In this document: positions 1-7,171 of the stretch, piece by piece | Layout: the number at the start of each line of letters is the position of its first letter | Position numbering within the stretch: the stretch's first letter is position 1 | Source: an uncultured Alistipes sp. | Lineage (GTDB): Bacteria > Bacteroidota > Bacteroidia > Bacteroidales > Rikenellaceae | Assembly: GCA_900766655.1 (NCBI GenBank) | Contig: CAAFWE010000039.1 | Span: 1 to 12,537, forward strand | Direction: 5' to 3' | DNA: 12,537 bases | The notes under the pieces: generated by a model | Told to the model about the DNA's origin: nothing | The model's input: the letters and a program-made list of their open reading frames with translations, nothing else | The model's database searches: none | Program-made: the position numbers and the translations under genes

Positions 1-2181
1 AGGGTGCAGATTACCGCTATCAAGCAGGGCTCGGAACTTCGTCGCGAGGCTGTGGCGTCGTCGGTGTTGAGTGGCCGAACTCTCGAGATGCAGGGTGTGG
101 CAGCGGTCAAGGAGGCGATGATGGATATCCCCAACCTCTTTATGCCCGACTATGGCTCGCGCACCACATCGTCAATCTATGTGCGCGGTATGGGCACACG
201 CATCGACCAACCCGTAGTGGGTATGAATGTCGACAATGTGATGTTGGCCGACAAGAATCTCTACGACACCGAGCTCCAGGATATCGAGCGCATAGAGTTT
301 CTGCGAGGTCCGCAAGCCACGCTCTATGGCCGAAATACTATGGGTGGCGTGATAAATGTCTACACGCTCTCACCTCTCACTTATCAGGGTGTGCGCCTAC
401 GCGCCGACTATGGCTCGCGCAACTCGTTCCGCGTGGCGGCGTCGAGTTACAATCGCTTCAACGAGAAGTTCGGTTTCTCGGTCTCGGCACAATACTCTCG
501 TTGCGACGGATATTGGCGCAACACCTTCGACAACTCGCTGTGCGACAAGGAGAATAGCGGCAACTTCCGTACCAAGTTCCAATATCGTGAGGGGGCACTC
601 AGCATCGACAATACCCTCGCCCTCTCGCTCGTCTCGCAGGGCGGTTATCCCTACGAATACATAGGTAGCTCCAACCCCGATAAACATCGTGAGGAGTTGG
701 TCGGCAAGATATGCTACAACGAGCCTTGCTCCTACCATCGTGTGGCGGTGAGTGATGGCTTGAGCATACGCTACGACTTTGGTCGATTCTCGTTGGCGAG
801 CATCACCTCGTACCAGTATATGAACGACAATATGCACATTGATAACGACTTCTTGCCCGAGTACTACTTTACGCTCGAGCAGCGCAAGCAGCAGCACCAT
901 ATTGCCGAGGAACTGGTGCTTCGCTCGAAGGAGGAGGGCAAGTATCGATGGCTTGTGGGCGTGAATGGCTTCCTCAAGCGTGAGAATATGCAGGCTCCCG
1001 TCAACTTTGGCCCTACGGGAATAGATAAGCTCATCCTCGAGAATGTCAATGCCCACAGTGGCTACGATGGCGAGTATCGTTGGGGCGATGTCGAGGGCAA
1101 CGGAGCCGACGAGCTCTTCCTCGATAGTCGTTTCACTACGCAGAATATCGGTGTGGCGGCCTACCATCGCAGCGAACTCCATCTGGGGCGTTGGCGTTTG
1201 GCGTTGGGCTTACGCTTGGACTATGAGTTGGTGCAGATGCTCTACAACACCGCTACGAACACCTGCTACACGATGTTCCCAAGTGGCACGACGAGTCAAC
1301 CTACCACACACCGCGTGAATATCGACAATAGCGAGTTGCTGACGCGAGGATTCTTTGAGTTCCTGCCATCGCTCTCGGCTTCGGTCGATTTGGATAGTGC
1401 GGGGCGAAATCAGTTGTACCTCTCCGCCTCGAAGGGCTACAAGGCGGGCGGATTCAATACGCAGATGTTCTCCGAGGTGTTGCAGCGCGAGTTGCAGATG
1501 AAGATGGGGCTCTATCGTGATATCGACATCGAGAAACTTTGCGCCTATAACCCCGAGCATAGCTACAATGTGGAGCTGGGTGGCCACTTCGGAACGAAGG
1601 ATGGATCGTTTACTGCCGATGCCTCGTTGTTCTACATCGAGTGTGTCGATCAGCAACTGACAATATTTCCCGATGAGAATAGTACGGGCAGAATGATGAC
1701 CAATGCTGGTCGCACTCGCTCGTTTGGCGCGGAGTTCTCGGCTACTGCACGATTGGCCAAGACGCTGGTGTTGAGGGGCTCGTATGGTTACACCAATGCC
1801 AAATTCAGACAGTTCGAGTCGGGTGGCGTAAATTATGCGGGTAATTTTATACCATATGCACCGAAAAATTCGTTATCTTTGCGCCTGATTGAGAGTGTGC
1901 CGCTGCGTTCACGCTGGATTGATCGTCTGGTGTTGAGCGTGGGCGTGACAGGTGCGGGCCGCATCTATTGGAACGAAGCGAATGATATCTCGCAACCATT
2001 CTATGCGATGTTGGATGCCTCGGTGCGCTTCGAGGGCGAGCATTGGGCGGTGGACTTGTGGTGCAAGAATGCCACCAATACAAGCTATGACTTATTCTAC
2101 TTCGAGTCGATGGGTAACCGCTTTTTGCAACGCGGAAGACCAACGACGGGTGGCGTGAGGGTGATGATAAACATATTGTAA
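1..2181 (+). CDS. TonB-dependent outer-membrane receptor, 5' end outside the window
   Basis: This is the C-terminal part of a TonB-dependent receptor, an outer-membrane beta-barrel that imports a ligand using energy from TonB/ExbBD. The frame is open from base 1 and shows no signal peptide, so the true start lies upstream; the GTG at position 4 is not a credible start. What is visible begins in the plug domain. The conserved plug end IERIEFLRGPQATLYGRNT (about bases 283-340) is followed by GGVINV, then by a long barrel of alternating aromatic and polar strands. It ends in a final strand with the pattern GRPTTGGVRVMINIL, as expected for barrel assembly. The ligand cannot be read from the sequence. 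The plug resembles that of iron-siderophore or cobalamin-type receptors more than SusC-type glycan receptors, because no SusC-like extension or SusD gene is seen in the visible part. A lipoprotein gene follows after 22 bases and is probably co-transcribed. Family call is firm; substrate is unknown. Confidence 0.93.
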   Translation, partial: RVQITAIKQGSELRREAVASSVLSGRTLEMQGVAAVKEAMMDIPNLFMPDYGSRTTSSIYVRGMGTRIDQPVVGMNVDNVMLADKNLYDTELQDIERIEFLRGPQATLYGRNTMGGVINVYTLSPLTYQGVRLRADYGSRNSFRVAASSYNRFNEKFGFSVSAQYSRCDGYWRNTFDNSLCDKENSGNFRTKFQYREGALSIDNTLALSLVSQGGYPYEYIGSSNPDKHREELVGKICYNEPCSYHRVAVSDGLSIRYDFGRFSLASITSYQYMNDNMHIDNDFLPEYYFTLEQRKQQHHIAEELVLRSKEEGKYRWLVGVNGFLKRENMQAPVNFGPTGIDKLILENVNAHSGYDGEYRWGDVEGNGADELFLDSRFTTQNIGVAAYHRSELHLGRWRLALGLRLDYELVQMLYNTATNTCYTMFPSGTTSQPTTHRVNIDNSELLTRGFFEFLPSLSASVDLDSAGRNQLYLSASKGYKAGGFNTQMFSEVLQRELQMKMGLYRDIDIEKLCAYNPEHSYNVELGGHFGTKDGSFTADASLFYIECVDQQLTIFPDENSTGRMMTNAGRTRSFGAEFSATARLAKTLVLRGSYGYTNAKFRQFESGGVNYAGNFIPYAPKNSLSLRLIESVPLRSRWIDRLVLSVGVTGAGRIYWNEANDISQPFYAMLDASVRFEGEHWAVDLWCKNATNTSYDLFYFESMGNRFLQRGRPTTGGVRVMINIL

Positions 2182-2203
2182 AACAAGAATAATATAGTAG
2201 GAT

Positions 2204-2695
2204 ATGAAAAGATTGATATTTTTGATGGGTGTTGTTGCGCTCTTCTTTACAACATCGTGTATAAAGGGCCCTGTCGTGGGCGGAAAATCTTCGACGGAGT
2301 ATACGGGTAAGTTGGTTGTTGCCGATGCCACTACGGGCGAGGTCACCTACACTGACAACGAGTCGAAACTCACCCTCACCATTCCAAATGTCGTGGAGCC
2401 CAAGATTGACATCATCTTCAGTGGCGTTAAGTTTGCGGAGCTGATGCCGATAAAGTTGAATCTCGCCTTGATGGGCATTCCGTTCAGGTCGACGGTGTCG
2501 GAGGATGAGACCACAATAAACTACCTCTTCGATGAGGAGAATGTCATCCCCGAGGGTTTCGATAGCCAATACCTTATCAATCGTGTATGGGGAAGCATTG
2601 GTCGTCGAATCGAGATATCCTTCAAGATGATTAACGAGAAACGCAATTCGAAGGTGACCTTTGTCTACGATGCTAACGCATCCGATGCAGAGTAG
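2204..2695 (+). CDS. small lipoprotein, calycin-like beta-barrel type (hypothetical)
   Basis: This encodes a 163-residue lipoprotein of unknown function. The N-terminus is a clear lipoprotein signal: Lys-Arg, a hydrophobic stretch, then TTSC with Cys19 as the predicted lipidation site. The residues just after the cysteine (IKGP) are not acidic. The acidic surface-export signal described for some Bacteroidota lipoproteins is therefore not evident, and the side of the outer membrane is open. The mature part is rich in beta-strand patterns (YTGKLVV, KLTLTIPNV, IDIIFSGVKF). It contains a motif, ELMPIKLNLALMGIPF, that resembles what I remember of calycin/lipocalin-like domains in Bacteroidales lipoproteins; this assignment is inference. 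The ATG lies 22 bases after the receptor stop, with no terminator between, so the protein may assist or share a ligand with that receptor. A strong terminator follows 40 bases after its stop. Confidence 0.8.
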   Translation: MKRLIFLMGVVALFFTTSCIKGPVVGGKSSTEYTGKLVVADATTGEVTYTDNESKLTLTIPNVVEPKIDIIFSGVKFAELMPIKLNLALMGIPFRSTVSEDETTINYLFDEENVIPEGFDSQYLINRVWGSIGRRIEISFKMINEKRNSKVTFVYDANASDAE

Positions 2696-2734
2696 TTGAC
2701 GGACTCTTTCGAAAAATTCTTCAAAAAAATGAGC

Positions 2735-2770
2735 AAAAGTGTCCCCAAGGCGGACACTTTTTGCGTTTTT
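2735..2770 (+). terminator. intrinsic terminator after the receptor/lipoprotein unit
   Basis: A perfect 10-bp stem, AAAAGTGTCC (2735-2744) with GGACACTTTT (2752-2761), encloses a 7-base loop. T-rich sequence follows, including TTTTT at 2766-2770. It lies 40 bases after the lipoprotein stop and just before the nadC promoter, so it separates the two transcription units. The A-run on the left arm means it may work in both directions. Confidence 0.85.
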
Positions 2771-2775
2771 GTCTG

Positions 2776-2783
2776 TATATTTG
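2776..2783 (+). promoter_or_regulatory. Bacteroides-type -7 box for nadC
   Basis: TATATTTG matches the Bacteroidota -7 consensus TAnnTTTG. It would place the transcript start near base 2790 and give an A-rich leader of about 20 nt before the nadC ATG at 2811. No well-spaced TTTG at -33 is seen; that position falls inside the preceding terminator stem. The box is well placed, but activity is inferred. Confidence 0.6.
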
Positions 2784-2810
2784 CAAAAAACTAACAAAAA
2801 TCACAAAACA

Positions 2811-3662
2811 ATGAAAGCAGAATATGTACCTTATGTAGAGGAGTTGATTGAGCTTGCAATCAAGGAGGATATTGGAGATGGTGATCACACATCGTTGTGC
2901 TGCATCCCTGCCGAGGAGCGTGGCCGTATGCGTCTGTTGTGCAAGCAGGAGGGTATCATCGCAGGTATCGAGATTGCCAAGATGGTGACCGAGCGATTGG
3001 ACTCGGAGGTTAAGTTCGAGCAGATTTTGAACGATGGCGACCGCGTGAAGGTGGGCGATGTGGCATTCTATGTCGAGGGTAACCTTCAGTCGTTGTTGCG
3101 TGCCGAGCGTATCTTGCTCAACATTATGCAGCGTATGAGTGGTGTAGCTACGCAGACCGCAGTCTATGCCGACCGTATTGCCGACCTTCACACCAAGGTG
3201 CTCGACACTCGCAAGACCACTCCAGGTATGCGTGTTTTGGAGAAGATGGCTGTCAAGATGGGCGGTGGCGAGAATCACCGTATCGGTCTCTTCGATATGA
3301 TTCTTTTGAAGGATAACCACATCGACTTTGCTGGTGGCGTTGCCAAGGCTGTGATGGGTGCCAAGGAGTATCTAAAGGCCAAAGGCAAGAATATCCCTAT
3401 CGAGTGCGAGGTGCGCACATTGGAGGATATCAAGGAGGTCTTCGCAGCAGGTGGTGTGGATCGCATTATGTTCGACAACTTCTCGGTGGAGCAGACTCGC
3501 GAGGCTGTAGCCTTGGTGGCTGGGCGTTGCGAGACCGAGTCGAGTGGCGGTATCACGCTCGAGACTCTGCGCGACTATGCCGAGACAGGTGTCGATTTCA
3601 TCTCGGTGGGTGCCTTGACTCACCAGATCAAGTCGCTCGATATGTCGTTGAAAGCTTGCTAA
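2811..3662 (+). CDS. nadC: nicotinate-nucleotide pyrophosphorylase (quinolinate phosphoribosyltransferase)
   Basis: NadC converts quinolinate and PRPP to nicotinate mononucleotide, pyrophosphate and CO2, the step of de novo NAD synthesis where the pathway joins the salvage route. The 283-residue length is typical. The N-terminus carries the family signature EDIGDGDHTS. The active-site core is present: LDTRKTTPGMR with Arg134 and Lys135, GGGENHR with His156 and Arg157, and LLKDNH with Lys167. The phosphate-binding C-terminal half includes IECEVRTLEDI and DRIMFDNFS. I chose the ATG at 2811 because the protein then starts at the usual point. An in-frame GTG at 2739 would begin inside the terminator and upstream of the predicted transcript start. 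nadA and nadB are not adjacent. The next gene starts 12 bases after the stop, so nadC heads a three-gene unit. Confidence 0.96.
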   Translation: MKAEYVPYVEELIELAIKEDIGDGDHTSLCCIPAEERGRMRLLCKQEGIIAGIEIAKMVTERLDSEVKFEQILNDGDRVKVGDVAFYVEGNLQSLLRAERILLNIMQRMSGVATQTAVYADRIADLHTKVLDTRKTTPGMRVLEKMAVKMGGGENHRIGLFDMILLKDNHIDFAGGVAKAVMGAKEYLKAKGKNIPIECEVRTLEDIKEVFAAGGVDRIMFDNFSVEQTREAVALVAGRCETESSGGITLETLRDYAETGVDFISVGALTHQIKSLDMSLKAC

Positions 3663-3674
3663 GGATTGCGGCTT

Positions 3675-5852
3675 ATGAGACAAGGAGTTGTGGTTAAGGC
3701 TCTATCGATGGCGGATATCGATGAGCTCTCGAAGTTGGCTGCGAAGGTCTTTCGCGACGATAGCTACTATGCGACGATATTTAGCGAATCGAATATCGAG
3801 GAGGGGCTGTGCGCTATGTTCGGCAAGTGCGCGAGGATGTGCCTCGAGAATGGCTATGTTGTGGGAGCTTTCGATTGCGATACCAACGAGATGGTCGGCT
3901 TCTCGATGTTGTTCGATTTCAACTATGTAAGAGAGAATAAGCCGCAATTCTACGAGGAGATTTTCCCTTCGGAGCACAATCTCTGCAACCTTTCGCGCCG
4001 AATAGGCGAGTATGTGGGCCGCTACTCCGAGTACCTCTATCTATTATCTATCGGAGTCTCGCCTCAGTGGCGCAGACGAGGCATCTGCAAGACGATTTTG
4101 GAGAGTATCAGTGCCGATTTTGGCCACTACAACTTCATCACCGATGTCTCGAATCCGCTGATGAATGATATTCTTTGTAGCCAATTTGGCTTCAAGGAGG
4201 CCTTTACCTACGAGCAGCTGCAGGTGCTTCATCGCTTGTCCGATGTCTCGGAGAGGGTTGGCGAGTGCTACGCACAAGAGAGGGTGAGATTTGTTGTGCC
4301 AAACGATTTCGATACAGAGCTCTTGCCCGAACTCGAGAGCGTGAAACGCGATATCGAGCTACCGCATTATGCTACTATTGAGAACGCTTTGGCCTTCAGA
4401 CCCAATTCCGCACACACAGTAACGGTGCAGTTGGTGGAGGGTACAATCAAGACTCTGCAATTTTGGCATCGATTGGTCATTCCGATATTCTGCGACGAGA
4501 TTGTCGTTGCGATTGATGGCGCGGATGCCTTGTGCTACATTCAGGAGGATGAGCAGACGCTCAATCCAAACCAAGCCGAGGCTGCGAAGTTGCTCTCGCC
4601 TCAATATGGCGAGGAGTTTAGTTTGGGCACCGACACCATCACCAGCATTCCAATCGAATATACCGAGCTCGACAAGCTGGTCGAGACTTCGAAACGCCCT
4701 CGCAACATACAGCGCATAATGCAGTGTCTGCGATTCAGAACAGACTACGAGACGGGTATGTTTGTCGACGATAACGACTCGGATAGTAGCCTCTCCAAAC
4801 GCATCGTGCGTCGCTATTTGGGAAGCTACAGTGTGCGTCTCTATCACGAGAGTCAGATATCGTTTAGCCAATCGTGCGAGGAGGAGCGTGTTATTAGCGA
4901 CAACCTCGTTGTGGGCATTGTGGCATCGGTCGATAGCTACACTTCGTGTGGTGTGCTCCACCTTGTAGTGCTCTCATCGAATGTTCCTATTTCGCAATAT
5001 CTCGATTCGGCATCGCGCAATCAGATAATGGTGCAAGTCGATGGCGAGGTGATGAACCTATTCTCGCTACTTCAGCGTCGATACTCCATCTTCAAGCGAG
5101 GCTCTGCCAAGAACTATGTGAGCATCCACGAAGATAGAAAGAGCGTCGACGATCAGATGCTCGCCTCGTTAATGTACTCGGAGACCTACTATAGAGCCGA
5201 GGAGGGGTTGGGCAAGGTGGTCGACCCCGGTATTATGGATCAGGTGTGCAAGGAGATGGGACTCGCGCAGTACAACTACGCCTCGGCCTACTTCCACACT
5301 AATATGTTGGTGCAGGTTGCGCCATTGTCGTGCGGATTCAAGGATAGACTCATTGGCGAGACGGTCACTATGTTCTATGTTGAGATGGTGCTTTTCGAGG
5401 AGTCTGCCATAGGAAATATGTCGACCAAGATAGTCGATTTCTTGACTTATGTCGATAGGGAAAAGCCAAAACGAATATTTCAGAATATCGCTGCGCTCTA
5501 CGCTAACGATACCAAGTCGATGGCATTTTGGGATATAAAGGTCAACTACCCATCGTCGAAGGTCTCCATCAATCTCATCAGAGATGCCTTCCAAATCGAG
5601 AAACAGCGCGAGCAACTCGAACTCAAGAAGCAGCAGCTCTTCAGCATCTCGGAGGTGCGTAGCAACCTTCACTCCTATGTCGAGTCGCAGGTGGTCACCA
5701 TCGTGGGTGCGCTTTTGACCGTCATCTCGTTGGTCGATTTGGTGCTTGCTCCCGACAAACATTTGCAATTGGCCATCTCGCCACTTGTTGTACTGATATT
5801 TATTCTCTATGTGCGTTATGCCTCCAAGGTGAAGCATCGACGCAACCACTAA
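3675..5852 (+). CDS. GNAT-domain protein fused to a large uncharacterised region with two C-terminal membrane helices
   Basis: This 725-residue protein is not one I recognise as a named family. Residues about 5-175 look like a GNAT N-acetyltransferase. The best evidence is LLSIGVSPQWRRRGICKTIL (about residues 120-140), which fits the acetyl-CoA pyrophosphate-binding motif (V-x-P-x-W-R-R-x-G), followed by the late strand and FGFKE typical of GNAT ends. Residues about 180-635 form a mixed alpha/beta region with no motif I can name. A Lys/Glu/Gln-rich helix, probably a coiled coil (about 640-665), then leads into two hydrophobic segments (about 673-692 and 698-716) and a short basic tail, KVKHRRNH. 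This stalk, two helices and basic tail recall the layout of CorA-type transporters, but the GMN motif between the helices is absent, so a transport role is only a speculation. I chose the ATG at 3675 over the in-frame TTG at 3666. It sits 12 bases after nadC and 21 bases before an oxidoreductase gene, so it is likely co-transcribed with both. Confidence 0.75.
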   Translation: MRQGVVVKALSMADIDELSKLAAKVFRDDSYYATIFSESNIEEGLCAMFGKCARMCLENGYVVGAFDCDTNEMVGFSMLFDFNYVRENKPQFYEEIFPSEHNLCNLSRRIGEYVGRYSEYLYLLSIGVSPQWRRRGICKTILESISADFGHYNFITDVSNPLMNDILCSQFGFKEAFTYEQLQVLHRLSDVSERVGECYAQERVRFVVPNDFDTELLPELESVKRDIELPHYATIENALAFRPNSAHTVTVQLVEGTIKTLQFWHRLVIPIFCDEIVVAIDGADALCYIQEDEQTLNPNQAEAAKLLSPQYGEEFSLGTDTITSIPIEYTELDKLVETSKRPRNIQRIMQCLRFRTDYETGMFVDDNDSDSSLSKRIVRRYLGSYSVRLYHESQISFSQSCEEERVISDNLVVGIVASVDSYTSCGVLHLVVLSSNVPISQYLDSASRNQIMVQVDGEVMNLFSLLQRRYSIFKRGSAKNYVSIHEDRKSVDDQMLASLMYSETYYRAEEGLGKVVDPGIMDQVCKEMGLAQYNYASAYFHTNMLVQVAPLSCGFKDRLIGETVTMFYVEMVLFEESAIGNMSTKIVDFLTYVDREKPKRIFQNIAALYANDTKSMAFWDIKVNYPSSKVSINLIRDAFQIEKQREQLELKKQQLFSISEVRSNLHSYVESQVVTIVGALLTVISLVDLVLAPDKHLQLAISPLVVLIFILYVRYASKVKHRRNH

Positions 5853-5873
5853 ATTTGAGAAACGATAGAAAAG

Positions 5874-6869
5874 ATGCAGACTCAAACTCAAGAGAAACCT
5901 CACACCAAGATGCCAAGTGTCGGCATTGTGGGTACTGGAAAGATTATACGCGAGAGTGTAGGCGCAATGCGCCAAACAGGGTGGAATGTCGCTGCCTTAT
6001 GGGGTCGCAACCACGAAAAGGCGTGCGCCATTTCGGAGGAGCTCTCCATCGAGCAGGTCTGCACGACCTACGAGGAGTTGCTCTCCTCGGGTGTCGACTT
6101 TGTCTATATCGGCCTCACCAATAATGTCCACTACGAATTTGCGATGAAGGCACTCGAGATGGGTGTTAATGTCTTGGTCGAGAAGCCATTCTGCTCAACC
6201 CTTGAGCAGGCTGTTGCCTTGGCAACAAAGGCGCGTGAGAAGGGACTCTACCTATTTGAGACCATCTCGAACATCTGTCTCCCTGCGTGGCAGGTGGTGC
6301 GTGAGCAGCTGCCGAAGATTGGCGATATAAAGCTCTTTCAAGCCGACTTTTCGCAGTACTCTTCGCGATACAAGGAGTATCTCTCGGGCGTTATTGGCTC
6401 GGCCTTCAACCCCAATTGCGATGGTGGCACCTTGCGCGATTTGAATATCTACAACCTCCACTTGGCGGTCAACCTCTTTGGCATCCCCGATGAAGCTATC
6501 TTCCGAGCCACGCTTGGACACAATGGGGTGGATACCTCGGGTGTTGCGCTGTTGAAGTATCCTACGATGCTCGCATTGTGTGTTGCAGCCAAGGACTCGA
6601 ACAATCCGTCGGGTGTGACAATACAGGGCGAGAAGGGGTGGATTCGCATCGATGGTATGCCAAATCTGCTCTCGTCGGTCGATGTACATCTGCTTAACGG
6701 AGAGACATATCACTATGCTCCTAACCGCTATGAGCACCGACTCTGCCATCAATTCGAGCACTATCGCGAACTCTTCGAGCGTGGTGATGTCGAGGCTATG
6801 AATCACGCCCTCGACCACACTCTCAATGTAATGACCGTTCTGGAGCGACTTGTCTCGGAACTGGGGTAG
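5874..6869 (+). CDS. Gfo/Idh/MocA-family NAD(P)-dependent oxidoreductase
   Basis: A 331-residue cytosolic dehydrogenase of the Gfo/Idh/MocA family, whose members oxidise or reduce sugars, inositols and related compounds. The Rossmann fold starts at VGIVGTGKI (residues 16-24). The family signature EKP lies at residues 103-105 (VLVEKPFC), where the lysine is the usual catalytic and cofactor contact. The second-domain motif GGTLRDLNIYNLH (Asp189, Tyr193) has Tyr at the position that in the glucose-fructose oxidoreductase branch replaces the more common His. The substrate cannot be deduced. The ATG at 5874 has an A-rich upstream context. An in-frame ATG at 5910 (residue 13) would start closer to the Rossmann strand and is a real alternative. 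It is the last gene of the nadC unit, and a terminator follows 19 bases after its stop. No sugar-pathway neighbour helps to name the substrate. Confidence 0.88.
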   Translation: MQTQTQEKPHTKMPSVGIVGTGKIIRESVGAMRQTGWNVAALWGRNHEKACAISEELSIEQVCTTYEELLSSGVDFVYIGLTNNVHYEFAMKALEMGVNVLVEKPFCSTLEQAVALATKAREKGLYLFETISNICLPAWQVVREQLPKIGDIKLFQADFSQYSSRYKEYLSGVIGSAFNPNCDGGTLRDLNIYNLHLAVNLFGIPDEAIFRATLGHNGVDTSGVALLKYPTMLALCVAAKDSNNPSGVTIQGEKGWIRIDGMPNLLSSVDVHLLNGETYHYAPNRYEHRLCHQFEHYRELFERGDVEAMNHALDHTLNVMTVLERLVSELG

Positions 6870-6888
6870 TCGAAGGTTTATAGAATTT

Positions 6889-6919
6889 AATAGGAGTTTG
6901 TCGAACTCCTATTTTTTTT
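6889..6919 (+). terminator. intrinsic terminator of the nadC unit
   Basis: AATAGGAGTT (6889-6898) pairs perfectly with AACTCCTATT (6904-6913) around a 5-base loop. The T-run from 6912 to 6919 forms the tail. It stands 19 bases after the oxidoreductase stop and ends that transcription unit. Confidence 0.92.
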
Positions 6920-6920
6920 C

Positions 6921-6970
6921 AATGACATTTGGTGACATTGAATGACAATAAATGACATTGAATGACAATC
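6921..6970. repeat. five tandem 10-bp AATGACA repeats
   Basis: Five consecutive 10-base units start at 6921, 6931, 6941, 6951 and 6961. The consensus is AATGACA followed by TT or AT and one variable base; the second unit starts with GG instead of AA. Every TGACA is exactly 10 bases from the next, close to one helical turn. A sixth TGACA lies out of phase at 6991. Function is unknown: a protein-binding array, part of an intergenic repeat family, or RNA structure are all possible. Confidence 0.85.
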
Positions 6971-6984
6971 GCTCCCACTGGTCG

Positions 6985-7070
6985 CTCAAATGACAAACCG
7001 ATATGTCATTGAGCAGTCTTTAGACTGCGCTGTCATTTTATGTCATTAAGGGCGAATGCCCGAATGTCAA
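6985..7070. repeat. inverted TGTCATT copies and small hairpins
   Basis: CTCAAATGACA (6985-6995) pairs with TGTCATTGAG (7004-7013) with one bulged base. GCAGTCTTTAGACTGC (7013-7028) is a second hairpin. Two TGTCATT copies exactly 10 bases apart start at 7031 and 7041, and TGTCAA starts at 7065. GGGCGAATGCCC (7050-7061) is a third hairpin. The inverted copies are complementary to the tandem array at 6921-6970, so the whole stretch could fold as one large branched structure. Confidence 0.75.
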
Positions 7071-7087
7071 AGATTTTTTTTGGGGAT

Positions 7088-7131
7088 AGACTTTCGGCAT
7101 CATCCAAAAAAAGGATGATGTCCGAAAGTCT
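7088..7131. repeat. 18-bp inverted repeat with one bulged base
   Basis: AGACTTTCGGCATCATCC (7088-7105) is complementary to 7113-7131, apart from one extra T at 7121, around a loop of seven A (seven U on the minus strand). It shares the arm 7117-7128 with the hairpin at 7117-7149, so both cannot form in one molecule. Confidence 0.85.
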
Positions 7132-7149
7132 GGGAAACTTTCGGACATC
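7106..7149 (-). terminator. reverse-strand intrinsic terminator
   Basis: Read leftward, GATGTCCGAAAG (7149-7138) and CTTTCGGACATC (7128-7117) form a perfect 12-bp stem with a 9-base loop that can close by one more pair. Four bases later a run of seven T follows (minus strand, 7112-7106). It lies about 50 bases downstream of a strong reverse promoter. The same arm can pair with sequence further downstream, so the site could be regulated. Confidence 0.6.
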
Positions 7150-7153
7150 GAGT

Positions 7154-7171
7154 GTTAGGTTAGTTAGGTTA
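7154..7171. repeat. perfect 9-bp tandem repeat
   Basis: GTTAGGTTA occurs twice without a gap (7154-7162 and 7163-7171). In the predicted reverse-strand RNA this reads TAACCTAAC twice and is the only long unpaired stretch, so it could be a base-pairing or protein-binding site. Confidence 0.8.

Noticed and set aside
397..1182. 261-codon reverse-strand open frame opposite the receptor gene
   Set aside because: No recognisable domain. It mirrors the codon pattern of a well-supported receptor on the + strand.
1874..1881. TATCTTTG, a perfect -7 promoter match inside the receptor gene
   Set aside because: It is explained by codons of a barrel strand (NSLSLRL region), has no TTTG at the right distance and lies over 300 bases from the next gene.
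1847..2797. 316-codon reverse-strand open frame opposite the receptor end and the lipoprotein
   Set aside because: It crosses a strong terminator and two supported genes, with no recognisable domain.
2739..2810. In-frame GTG start giving nadC 24 extra residues
   Set aside because: It lies within the terminator stem and upstream of the predicted transcript start, and the extra residues do not match the NadC N-terminus.
5169..5975. 268-codon reverse-strand open frame opposite the GNAT fusion's C-terminal part
   Set aside because: The + strand frame has coiled-coil and membrane features and good operon spacing; the reverse frame has no support.
6921..7070. CRISPR array
   Set aside because: Units are 10 bp and contiguous, with no spacers of 25-45 bp and no cas genes nearby.
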